The translations under genes and the position numbers were made by a program. Source: DASYTH01 sp035762905 (GTDB lineage: Bacteria; Actinomycetota; Actinomycetes; Mycobacteriales; Pseudonocardiaceae). Taken from it: a stretch of DNA of 64,000 nt. The notes below the pieces were generated by a model, which worked only from the letters and a program-made list of their open reading frames with translations, did not search any database and was not told the origin of the DNA. The DNA lies in NCBI RefSeq assembly GCF_035762905.1, contig NZ_DASUCC010000061.1, positions 173,058 to 237,057 on the forward strand. Reading direction: 5' to 3'. The first letter of the stretch is position 1. Each line of letters opens with the position of its first letter. Below, piece after piece: positions 42,139 to 50,439 of the stretch.

Positions 42139-45100
42139 TCAGGAACCACCCGGAAACGGCCTCGGCTCGACGTCGATCTCGGCCATACGCGCCACGTATG
42201 TCCGGTATCGGCGTCGGGCCTCGCCGTGGCTGCCGTCGGAGGCGAGCGCCCGCACCAGGGCCAGGTGCGCGGGTTCGTTGTACTGGTCGCGTTCCAGGAT
42301 CCGCAGGCAGTACCGGCTCGCCGCCACGTGCTCGCCGATCCCGCTGGTGTGTCCGGCCAGGACGGTCGCCACCTGGATGTAGGTCAGCCGGGCCTCCTCG
42401 CGCAACTCGGTCGCCCAGTCCTCGTACGGGTCCTCCTCAAGGAAGTCGCCGGTGTAGCCGGTCTCGGCGGCCTGCAGCAGGGTCCATGCCTCGGGCTGTT
42501 CCTGCCGCCAGGCGTGCAGCCCGCGGTGCGCAGCGGTGAGGAAATTCAGCACGTCCACATCGGCCACCGCGGTGTCCAGCCGGACGGTGTCGCCATCGGT
42601 GACCACGCAGTGCTCGCTCGCGCCGCGCTGCGAGCCGAGCACCGTGCGCGCGGTGGACAGCGCGACGGACAACCGGTTGCCCACCCGTTCGACCGGTTCC
42701 CCGGGCCACAGCAGGAACATCAGCTTCTCCCGGCTGACCGGCCGGCCGCGCCGGGTGACCAGAATCTTGATCAGATCCCGGGCCTTTCGGGATTGCCACG
42801 CGGTGACCGGCACCGGCTCACCGTGCCGCAGCACCCGGAAACCGCCGAGGGTCTGGATCGCCAGCGCCGGATGTGCCGGGGTCCGGTCGCCCCGGATCGT
42901 GTCCCGCACCGCGGACAGCCGGCGTTCGCCGCGCCGGTTGCCGAGCTCGCGCCAGATCCCCTCCGCTTTGTCCACAAGGGACAGTGTGGTCCCGTCGGCC
43001 GGCGCCAGCAGCAACCGGGCCCGCGCCTGCAACTCCAGCGACTGGGCCAGGGTGGCGTCGTCGACCCGCTTGCGGGCGACCAGCTCCGCCTCGGTGGCCG
43101 CGTGCAGTGCCGCAACGCCGTCGCCGCGGGCGACGCCGAGCTCGGCCGAGGCCAGCAATGCCGCCCCGTAGCCGAATCCGGTGCCGAACGACAGCGCCCT
43201 GGCGACCAGCTCGGCACTGGTCTCCGGCTCGTCCTCGGCCAGCAGCCGGGCCATCCCGGCCAGCGCGGGCACCAGTTGGGTCGCCGTGTCGTTCACCTCG
43301 GCCAGCTCGATCGCCTGCTGGTAGGCGGTTCTGGCGAGCACCCGGTCGCCGCGCAGCCGGTAGGTCTCGGCCAGCGGGATCAGCGGCACCGCGGCCAGGC
43401 AGGAACCCAGCCCGGTGAAGATGTTCTTGGCCGCCACCAGGTCCGCGGCCGCCTCGTCCAGCTGGCCAAGGCCCAGCCGCGCCTCGCCCCGGTTGTTCAG
43501 GCAGAACGCCCGGTAGGTCGCGAAACCGGTGAGATCGGCCAGCGGCAGCGCCAGCTCCAGCTCGGTGAGCGCGCCGCGGTAGTCGCCAGCCTCGATCAGG
43601 TGCGAGGCCCGGTTGGACCGGATTCTGATCACCCCGAGCACGTCCCCGGCCCGCTCGGCGTGCCGCAGCCCCGCGTCGTCGTGCCTGGCCAGCTCCGCGG
43701 CCTCGCCCTTGGCCGCGGCGAACATGGCGAACACGGTGTGCGCGGCGGCGAGCGCGGCGTCGTCGCCGCAGGTCTCCGCCAGCGTCATGGCACCGGTCGC
43801 GGCGCTGCGGCAGGCGTCGAGGTCGCCCCGCGCCCACTGCGCGCTGGCCACGCAGCTCAGCAGCAGCGACTCCGACGCGGGGTCGGAACCGTCCAGGACG
43901 CAGCGCTGGCACACCTCGAGCGCGTCGGCCGTCGCGCCGCTGAAGTAGTGCAGCCAACCGATCCGGCGGGCCAGCCCGGCCGACGGCGGCCGGCCGGGGC
44001 GAACCGTCCGCTGCAGACAGTCCAGCGCGCTACGGCAGTCCCCGAGCACCTGGTGGGCCTCGCCGGCGAGCTGCCAGGTGCGCAGGGTGCGGGACTCGGG
44101 CGGCACCAGCCGCACGGCGGCGAGCACCGCACCCGCGCCGCCCTGGCGCAGCAGGTCGTCCGCGCGGGTGTCGAGCAGCTGCTGGATCCGGTCGAGATCA
44201 CCCAGCTCGGCGAGCACGGCCAGGGCGGCGTCGAGGTGGTCGTAGGCGTTGAACCAGCGCCCGGCCACGTCGTAGAGCTCGCGCAACTCCCAGTCCCGCA
44301 TGGGCATCCGGCTGCACACGAACTCCTTCACCAGTGGCAGCAACCCGAACCAGCCGCGCGCCGACGGCATCTCCTCGACGAACAGCCCGCGCCCGACCAG
44401 GTCGGCGGTGATCGCCCGGGCCTCCGGGTGGCCGAGGGCCTCGAGCAGCTCCGGCCGGAACCGCTCGAACCGGCTGGCGGTGCGCAGCAGATCCCGGGTC
44501 CGGGCCGGCTCGCGGTCGAAGATCTCCGTGGCCAGGTAGTCGAACAACGGACCGGCGCGGTGCAGGCAGGACAGCTCCTGCCCGTGCCGCACCGCCTCGC
44601 CGGCCAGTCGGACCGCGATCGGCCAGCCGCCGGTCGCCTGGTGGATCCGCGCCGGCCAGCCGCCGTCCAGCCCGAGCGGACCGGCCAGCAGCGCGGCCAC
44701 CTCCGGGCCGGTGAAGGCGAGCTCCGCCGCGGTCAACTCGAGCAGCGCGCCGCCATCGCGCAACCGCTGCACCGCGAACGGCGCCAGCCGCCGGCTGGAC
44801 AGGATCAGCCGCACGGTCGGCGGCAGGTGCCGGCACAGCGCCTCCAGCACCCGGGCCGAGCCGTCCCGCTCCCGCACCACGTGCACGTCGTCGAGCACCA
44901 GCGCCAGCCGGGCCGACCCGAGCGCGTCGCACAGCGCCGCGACGATGGCGTGCGGGTCGCCGGCCACCGCGGGCACGCTGAAGGCCAGGTCCGGCACCGC
45001 CGCCCGGATGGCGCGGGCCAGGTGGTCCACCACCGGCCGCGGCTCGCGGTCCTCCGCGGTGCAGGTGTGCCAGGCGGTGCGCTGCCCGGCGGCCCAGTCG

Positions 45101-45225
45101 GCCAGCAGGGTCGTCTTCCCGTAACCGGCCGGGGCGATCACCGTGGTCAGCCGGGTCTCCCCGCCCGCGGCCAACCGGTCGAACAGCCGCGGCCGGGCCA
45201 GGGACGTACCAGGTCGGATGTTCAC
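42139..45225 (-). CDS. Large MalT-like ATPase regulator with C-terminal SARP/BTAD domains
   Basis: This 1028-residue protein begins with a STAND-type ATPase (P-loop APAGYGKTTLL near 31-41; Walker B LALVLDDVHVV near 108), followed by a long TPR-like region. The C-terminal quarter carries a winged helix (IQTLGGFRVLRHGEPVPVTAWQSRKARDLIKILVTRRGRPVSREKL) and a BTAD (DFLEEDPYEDWATELREEARLTYI). The DNA-binding part is thus at the C-terminus, the reverse of AfsR. It is likely activated by a ligand or protein partner. The flanking secreted-protein genes carry SARP-type heptamers in their promoters and are its likely targets. Confidence 0.9.
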   Translation of the reverse strand: MNIRPGTSLARPRLFDRLAAGGETRLTTVIAPAGYGKTTLLADWAAGQRTAWHTCTAEDREPRPVVDHLARAIRAAVPDLAFSVPAVAGDPHAIVAALCDALGSARLALVLDDVHVVRERDGSARVLEALCRHLPPTVRLILSSRRLAPFAVQRLRDGGALLELTAAELAFTGPEVAALLAGPLGLDGGWPARIHQATGGWPIAVRLAGEAVRHGQELSCLHRAGPLFDYLATEIFDREPARTRDLLRTASRFERFRPELLEALGHPEARAITADLVGRGLFVEEMPSARGWFGLLPLVKEFVCSRMPMRDWELRELYDVAGRWFNAYDHLDAALAVLAELGDLDRIQQLLDTRADDLLRQGGAGAVLAAVRLVPPESRTLRTWQLAGEAHQVLGDCRSALDCLQRTVRPGRPPSAGLARRIGWLHYFSGATADALEVCQRCVLDGSDPASESLLLSCVASAQWARGDLDACRSAATGAMTLAETCGDDAALAAAHTVFAMFAAAKGEAAELARHDDAGLRHAERAGDVLGVIRIRSNRASHLIEAGDYRGALTELELALPLADLTGFATYRAFCLNNRGEARLGLGQLDEAAADLVAAKNIFTGLGSCLAAVPLIPLAETYRLRGDRVLARTAYQQAIELAEVNDTATQLVPALAGMARLLAEDEPETSAELVARALSFGTGFGYGAALLASAELGVARGDGVAALHAATEAELVARKRVDDATLAQSLELQARARLLLAPADGTTLSLVDKAEGIWRELGNRRGERRLSAVRDTIRGDRTPAHPALAIQTLGGFRVLRHGEPVPVTAWQSRKARDLIKILVTRRGRPVSREKLMFLLWPGEPVERVGNRLSVALSTARTVLGSQRGASEHCVVTDGDTVRLDTAVADVDVLNFLTAAHRGLHAWRQEQPEAWTLLQAAETGYTGDFLEEDPYEDWATELREEARLTYIQVATVLAGHTSGIGEHVAASRYCLRILERDQYNEPAHLALVRALASDGSHGEARRRYRTYVARMAEIDVEPRPFPGGS

Positions 45226-45324
45226 GCCGTTCCCCTCGCCGTGGCTGGCGTAACCGACGGTGACTCAGCGTGCGAGCGCTGGCAACGCCCTTCCGGGCAA
45301 TCCACGGGGTACTCCGCTGCGCTT

Positions 45325-45364
45325 CCCTTCGATCACCTTCAGTCAGCCCTAAGCCCACCTTGCC
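45325..45364. promoter_or_regulatory. SARP-type direct heptamer repeats before third secreted-protein gene
   Basis: Four heptamers, CCCTTCG, CCTTCAG, CCCTAAG and CCTTGCC (45325, 45336, 45347, 45358), recur every 11 bases with 4-base gaps. The two central ones match the first two repeats at 40471 at the same spacing. The site lies between the large regulator and the secreted-protein gene at 45433, 68 bases before its ATG. Confidence 0.68.
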
Positions 45365-45432
45365 GGCGCCGCCGAGGGTGTGACCGCAGCGTCACGCATG
45401 CCGGCGCGGCGCCCGACGAAGGAGTGTGTGCA

Positions 45433-46308
45433 ATGCAGGCAGGACGAACCGCCCGCTGGCTGGCCGGACTGGCCACGCTGGCCGGGCTACTCGCCGCCGC
45501 ACCGGGAACGGCGGCGGCCGATCCGGTGAGCCCGGCCGCGGCCGACATCGCGCGTGCCGAGACCACCAGCGCGACGAACGGGACGTCACCGAAGTCGGTG
45601 ACGGTGAACTGCCCGGCGGGCACCCGGGTCTACAGCGCGGCCGGCCGGATCAACGGCGGCGTCGGCTCGGTCGTCCTCGACGACGTGACCCCGAACGACG
45701 GGCTCACCTCGGTCCTGGTGACCGCCTACGAGACGGCGCCGGACGAGAGCTGGAGCCTGACCGGCTACGCCACCTGCGGCAGCACGGTGCAGAACCTGCA
45801 ACGGGTCTTCATCGCGTCGGAGAGCAACTCGGACTCGCCCAAGTCGTTCCTGGTGACCTGCCCGGGCAGCACCCGGCTGTACGGGCTCGGCGCCGAGATC
45901 ACCGGCGGGCTGGGCAACGTGGTGCTGGACGACCTCACCCCGAACGCCGGTCTGACCGGCGTGACCGTCACCGCCTACGAGAACGGCGCCTACGCCCCGA
46001 ACTGGCGGCTGACCGGGTACGCGATCTGCGGGAACGCCGCCACCACCATGCAGCTCAACACCTCGAGCAACCCGGGTGGGCTGGTCGCCCTTGACCCGGT
46101 GTCGCCGAAGGGCGTGACCACGCCGGCCTGCCCGGCGGGCACCAAGGTGCACGGCGCCGGCGGGACGATCACCGGCGGCATCGGCGGCGTCTCGCTCGAC
46201 GACGTGACCCCGAACGTCGGCCTTGGCACCGTGACCGCCACCGGCTACACGATCCCCGGCTCGGCCCCGAACTGGCGGATCACCGCCTACGCGATCTGCG
46301 CCTCGTAA
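45433..46308 (+). CDS. Secreted repeat protein, third paralogue
   Basis: This 291-residue protein has a signal peptide (RTARWLAGLATLAGLLAAAPGTAAA) and three very regular modules of about 80 residues. The pattern is SPKS-x-V-x-CPAGTRVY..G..I.GG.G.VVLDD.TPN.GLT.V.VTAYE....W.LTGYAICG. The modules are much more alike than in the two paralogues, which suggests recent internal duplication or conversion. The function is unknown; extracellular binding is a guess. The ATG follows AAGGAG. A hairpin terminator lies directly after the stop. Confidence 0.88.
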   Translation: MQAGRTARWLAGLATLAGLLAAAPGTAAADPVSPAAADIARAETTSATNGTSPKSVTVNCPAGTRVYSAAGRINGGVGSVVLDDVTPNDGLTSVLVTAYETAPDESWSLTGYATCGSTVQNLQRVFIASESNSDSPKSFLVTCPGSTRLYGLGAEITGGLGNVVLDDLTPNAGLTGVTVTAYENGAYAPNWRLTGYAICGNAATTMQLNTSSNPGGLVALDPVSPKGVTTPACPAGTKVHGAGGTITGGIGGVSLDDVTPNVGLGTVTATGYTIPGSAPNWRITAYAICAS

Positions 46309-46317
46309 CCCGGGCGC

Positions 46318-46352
46318 TCCTGATCACCGGGCCGCGCGCCCGGTGATCAGGA
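46318..46352. terminator. Bidirectional hairpin overlapping the end of the next gene
   Basis: A perfect 15-base stem (46318-46332 with 46338-46352) and a 5-base loop sit 10 bases after the secreted-protein stop. The right arm contains the stop codon of the convergent small secreted protein. No T-run follows on either side. Confidence 0.75.
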
Positions 46353-46646
46353 CGTCGGGGGGAGGTAGAGGTAGTAGACGACGTCCAGGCCGATCGGGAA
46401 GGCGCCGCAGTGGAAGCGCGGCCAGTCGCCCCGGGCGACGCCGGCTTGTCCGGCCTGGTTGCAGCTGGCACAGGTGTCGAACTGGGGCTCGATCCTGGTC
46501 CAGCCGGATGGGCCGGGCAGCAGGCAGAACGCCGCGGTGGTCGGCGCGACGGGGCCGGCGCTGGCCGGGGTGGTGGCGGCGGCGGGCGGGGCGGCGAGCA
46601 GCAGTGTGGTCAGGACTGCCGCGAGCACGGCGGACTGGGTGCGCAT
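46347..46646 (-). CDS. Small secreted protein, hypothetical
   Basis: This 99-residue protein has a signal peptide (MRTQSAVLAAVLTTLLLAAPPAAA) and a mature part with four cysteines (FCLLPG; DTCASCNQ; FHCGAF) that could form two disulfides. I recognise no family. The ATG at 46646 is chosen because it gives a complete signal peptide; the ribosome-binding site is weak. It converges on the third repeat protein and is divergent from the molybdenum hydroxylase gene. Confidence 0.6.
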   Translation of the reverse strand: MRTQSAVLAAVLTTLLLAAPPAAATTPASAGPVAPTTAAFCLLPGPSGWTRIEPQFDTCASCNQAGQAGVARGDWPRFHCGAFPIGLDVVYYLYLPPTS

Positions 46647-46751
46647 GTGGGAAGTATCCGAACGGAGCGAGTTCGTCGACAGGCTTGGCCGCGGAAAGGT
46701 GCGGGATGCACGATGGACCGGCGATCGCCGAGCCATCGGTAAGGGGACTCC

Positions 46752-49103
46752 ATGATGGGTGCACCGGTTTCCGGGTCGATTCTGGGCAATCCCGTGACGA
46801 GGGTGGAGGATCCGCGATTCCTGCTCGGCCAGGGTCGATATGTCGACAACCTCGATCTCCAGGGCGCGGTTCGGGTGGTGTTCCTGCGTTCTTCCATGGC
46901 ACACGCGCGGATCCGGTCGCTCGATCTGACCGCGGCGCGCCGGGCGCCGGGCGTGCTCGCCGTTGTGGCCACCGGTGATGTGGAACCGGCGACCGCGCCG
47001 CCGACGCCCGGGCTGCCCGAGGCGATGGTCCGTCCGCTGCTCGCCCGCGGCGTGGTGCGGTATGTGGGGGAGCCGGTGGCGGCGGTGGTCGCGGAGACCG
47101 CGGCGCAGGCGGTGGATGCCCTCGAACTGATCGACGTGGAGTACGACCCGCTGCCGGTGGTGGCCGACGTGCGGGCCGCGATCGCGGACGAGACCCTGCT
47201 GTTCCCCGAGCACGGCACGAACGTGGCGATCCGGATGGACCCGGCCGACGGCGCCGCCGGGGAGTTCTTCGCCGACTGTCCCGTGGTGGTGCGGCTGCAC
47301 CTGGCCGGGCAGCGATTGGTACCCGCGCCGATGGAGGTGCGGGCCGCGGCGGCGACCTGGGACGGACCGCGGCTGACCGTGTGGGCCTCGACCCAGGTGC
47401 CGCACCGGCTGCGGGACGATCTCGTCGCGCTCTACGGTCTGCCCGCCGACGAGGTGCGGGTCGTTTCGCCGGACGTGGGCGGCGGTTTCGGTGCCAAGGC
47501 GAGCGGTTTCACGGAGTACTACCTGCTGGCGGCCCTGGCCCGGATCGCCGGCCGGCCGGCGCGGTGGGTGGAGACCCGCTCGGAGAACATCCTCGGGATG
47601 GTGCACGGGCGGGCGCAGTCCGCGGACATCGAGCTCGGCGGCACCCGCGACGGCCGGCTGCTGGCCGCGCGCCTCTCGATCGTGCAGGACGCCGGCGCCT
47701 ACCCGATGTTCGGGGCGCTGCTGCCGCAGCTGACCATCCAGATGGGGCCGGGTATCTATGATCTGCGCCGGTTCAGCGGCAGCGCGGTCTCGGTCGTGAC
47801 CAACACCGTGCCGATCGGGGCGTACCGGGGTGCCGGCCGGCCGGAGGCGACCTACGCGATCGAGCGCGCGGTCGACGCGTTCGCCGCCGAGATCGGGATG
47901 GACCCGGTGCGGCTGCGCCGCCAGAACCTGGTTGCCAGCGACGCGTTCCCGTACACCACGGCCACCGGCCAGGTTTATGACTCCGGGGCCTACCAGGAGG
48001 TGCTCGACCGGGCCGAGACGGTCAGCGGATACGCCGGGCTGCGGGCCGAGCAGCAGCGGCGCCGGGCGGCCGGCACCCCGAACCTGTTGGGAATCGGGGT
48101 GAGCGGCTACGTCGAGATCACCAATGCCGGCGGGATGGGCGACGCCGCCACGGTGGAGGTGGACGATGCCGGCCGGGCGGTGATCCGGGCCGGAACCCAC
48201 TCGCACGGCCAGGGACACGCCACGGCCTACGCCATGATCGTCGCCGAGGTCCTGGGTATTCCGGTCGAGCACACGACGTTCGTGCAGGGCGACACCGACG
48301 AGGTGCCGACCGGGATCGGGACGTTCGGGTCGCGCTCGCTGCAGACCTCCGGGGCGGCGGTGGAACTGGCGGCGCAGGAGGTGCTCAGCCAGGCCCGGGA
48401 GCTGGCCGCCGATCTGCTCGAGGTGGCCGCCGCCGATGTGGAGCTGCGCCGGGACCCGGTGGCGTTCCGGGTCGTGGGAGTCCCGGGAGTCGGCGCGGAC
48501 TGGGCGGCGGTGGCGCGGCACGCGGACGATCGCGGCACCAGGTTGCGCTCGGACATCACGTTCGAGCCGGGCGCGTCGTCCTTCCCGTTCGGTTTCCATG
48601 TCGCCGTGGTCGAGGTCGACGCGGAGACCGGGCGGGTGCGGCCGGTCCGGATGGTCGCGGTGGACGACTGCGGGCGGGTGTTGAACCCGCTGCTCGTCGA
48701 GGGCCAGGTGCACGGCGGGCTGGCGCAGGGGATCGCCCAGGCACTGTTCGAGGACATGGTCTACGACGAGGCGGGCAACCCGCTCACCGTCGCGCTGGCC
48801 GAGTACGGGATGCCGGCGGCGAACGACCTGCCGCCGTTCGAGCTGCACACCAGCCAGACGCCGACGCCGCTGAACGCGTTGGGCGCCAAGGGAATCGGCG
48901 AGTCGGGCACGATCGGCTCGATCGCCGCGATGGCCAACGCGGTGGTGGACGCCCTGTCCGAGTTCGGGGTGCGGCACCTCGATCTGCCCGCGACACCCCA
49001 GCGGGTGTGGGCCGCGATCCGCCAGGCGCTACTCGACCGCGGGTCCGTACATGCCGCGCAGGATCCGGTCCATGATCCGAACCGCAAGGCGGCGGGGGAG
49101 TAG
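46752..49103 (+). CDS. CoxL-like molybdenum hydroxylase large subunit (form II)
   Basis: This 783-residue protein belongs to the xanthine oxidase/CO dehydrogenase large-subunit family. It shows GGGFGAKASGF for cofactor binding, the active-site loop AYRGAGR, which marks form II rather than true CO dehydrogenase (AYRCSFR), and the catalytic Glu in GAKGIGESGT. It hydroxylates an unknown substrate using Mo-pterin. The usual FAD (CoxM) and iron-sulfur (CoxS) subunit genes are absent on both sides, so it is an orphan here. The 3' end overlaps a convergent SDR gene by 75 bases. Confidence 0.9.
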   Translation: MMGAPVSGSILGNPVTRVEDPRFLLGQGRYVDNLDLQGAVRVVFLRSSMAHARIRSLDLTAARRAPGVLAVVATGDVEPATAPPTPGLPEAMVRPLLARGVVRYVGEPVAAVVAETAAQAVDALELIDVEYDPLPVVADVRAAIADETLLFPEHGTNVAIRMDPADGAAGEFFADCPVVVRLHLAGQRLVPAPMEVRAAAATWDGPRLTVWASTQVPHRLRDDLVALYGLPADEVRVVSPDVGGGFGAKASGFTEYYLLAALARIAGRPARWVETRSENILGMVHGRAQSADIELGGTRDGRLLAARLSIVQDAGAYPMFGALLPQLTIQMGPGIYDLRRFSGSAVSVVTNTVPIGAYRGAGRPEATYAIERAVDAFAAEIGMDPVRLRRQNLVASDAFPYTTATGQVYDSGAYQEVLDRAETVSGYAGLRAEQQRRRAAGTPNLLGIGVSGYVEITNAGGMGDAATVEVDDAGRAVIRAGTHSHGQGHATAYAMIVAEVLGIPVEHTTFVQGDTDEVPTGIGTFGSRSLQTSGAAVELAAQEVLSQARELAADLLEVAAADVELRRDPVAFRVVGVPGVGADWAAVARHADDRGTRLRSDITFEPGASSFPFGFHVAVVEVDAETGRVRPVRMVAVDDCGRVLNPLLVEGQVHGGLAQGIAQALFEDMVYDEAGNPLTVALAEYGMPAANDLPPFELHTSQTPTPLNALGAKGIGESGTIGSIAAMANAVVDALSEFGVRHLDLPATPQRVWAAIRQALLDRGSVHAAQDPVHDPNRKAAGE

Positions 49104-49823
49104 CCGGAACAGCAGACCGGAGATCTTGTTGGTACGGCCGGGAACCACCCATGGGCGACGACCGAGGGCGTGCAGCGCGGCGCTGACCACCTCGCCGGCC
49201 GGCATCGGTGCGCGGCCGGTGCGCGGCGCGCTGGACCGGTAGCCCGGGGTGTCGGTCGCCCCCGGGACCACGGCGGTCAGGTCGACACCGTGCGGGCGCC
49301 ACTCCGCCCACAGCGACTCGGCCAGGATGGCGGTGAACGCCTTGGTGGCGGCGTAGGTGGCCAGCAGCGGGCTGCCCTGCACGCCCGAAAGGGAACCGAG
49401 CAGGATCACCCCGCCGCGCCCGCGCGACACCATGGCCGGCGCGAACCGCGCGATCAGTCGCATGGGTCCGCGCACGTTGACGTCGACCGTGTGCAGATGC
49501 CGCTCCAACGGAACGTCCAGCCACTCGCCCAGTACCGCGAAGCCGGCGTTGTAGACCAGCAGACCCACCTCGAGCGGCTCGGTCAGCTCCTCGAGCCGGG
49601 CCAGCACCGCGGGATCGGTGATGTCGCCCGACACCGTGCGGGTCTCGACCCGGTGCTCCCGCTCCAGCCCACCGGCCAGACCGCGCAGCTCGCCGTCCTC
49701 CAGCGCGACCATGACGAGGTTGAACCGGTGCGCGGCGAGCCGGCGGCAGAACTCGGCGCCGATCCCTTGTGCCGCACCGATGACGACCGCCCACGGGCCA
49801 TGTCGGTGGAGTGCCAGACTCAC
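49029..49823 (-). CDS. SDR family oxidoreductase
   Basis: This 264-residue classical short-chain dehydrogenase has GAAQGIGAEF for cofactor binding, YNAGFAVLG, LGSLSG and the catalytic YAATK. A C-terminal hydrophobic and basic tail (KISGLLFRLLPRRLAVRIMDR) could touch the membrane. The GTG at 49823 is the start. It overlaps the CoxL-like gene at its 3' end. Substrate unknown. Confidence 0.88.
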   Translation of the reverse strand: MSLALHRHGPWAVVIGAAQGIGAEFCRRLAAHRFNLVMVALEDGELRGLAGGLEREHRVETRTVSGDITDPAVLARLEELTEPLEVGLLVYNAGFAVLGEWLDVPLERHLHTVDVNVRGPMRLIARFAPAMVSRGRGGVILLGSLSGVQGSPLLATYAATKAFTAILAESLWAEWRPHGVDLTAVVPGATDTPGYRSSAPRTGRAPMPAGEVVSAALHALGRRPWVVPGRTNKISGLLFRLLPRRLAVRIMDRILRGMYGPAVE

Positions 49824-49864
49824 TGGCCCGCCTCTCCGGGATCGATGATCCACTGTGACAGAGC

Positions 49865-50317
49865 CTAACCGCCGGGGGCCGTGGACGAGGGCACGGCGGC
49901 GGGATCGATCAGGACGAGGTCGATGTTCCACCGGCCTTCGCACTCGGCGCGGCGGACGAGGGCCTGGCCGGCGGCGAGCGAGCCGGCGGTGAAGAAGACC
50001 TCCGCCTCGAAGCCCTCGTTGTCCATCCCGGCCGGGCGGTAGCCAGCGGCGGTCACCGCGTCCTGGATCAGAACCGTGAGCTCGTCGAGGGGTTGGGTCG
50101 ACACCGCCTGCATGGTGATGTTCCCGCCGGTGGCCACGACGTGCGTGACCGTTCCGATCCGGTCGAAGGACAGTCCGGCCGGGATGAGCGCCGTCTCGGC
50201 CGGCGGCGCGGGACTCGGTGCGGCACACGCGGCGGACGGGTCGGGTCCGGTCGAGCACCCGGCCAAGGCAACCGACATCGCCGCGGTGCCCAGCAACGCC
50301 CACACCCGTTCGGCCAT
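49865..50317 (-). CDS. Lipoprotein, hypothetical
   Basis: This 150-residue protein has a lipoprotein signal with lipobox ALAGC and a Pro/Ala/Ser-rich linker after the cysteine. The rest (PLDELTVLIQDAVTAAGYRPAG and later GRWNIDLVLID) looks like a small alpha/beta domain. No family is recognised. It is divergent from the secreted propeller protein. The ATG at 50317 gives a complete signal. Confidence 0.75.
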   Translation of the reverse strand: MAERVWALLGTAAMSVALAGCSTGPDPSAACAAPSPAPPAETALIPAGLSFDRIGTVTHVVATGGNITMQAVSTQPLDELTVLIQDAVTAAGYRPAGMDNEGFEAEVFFTAGSLAAGQALVRRAECEGRWNIDLVLIDPAAVPSSTAPGG

Positions 50318-50439
50318 GCCAGCCACCCTAGGCACGCCACGGCACAGCCAGCCAATCGGCGGGGACGATTCGGACTTCTCGGGTGTTACGGTGACCGCGG
50401 CGAGCGGACGTCCCACCTGACCCATGGAGGCACGTGGCG

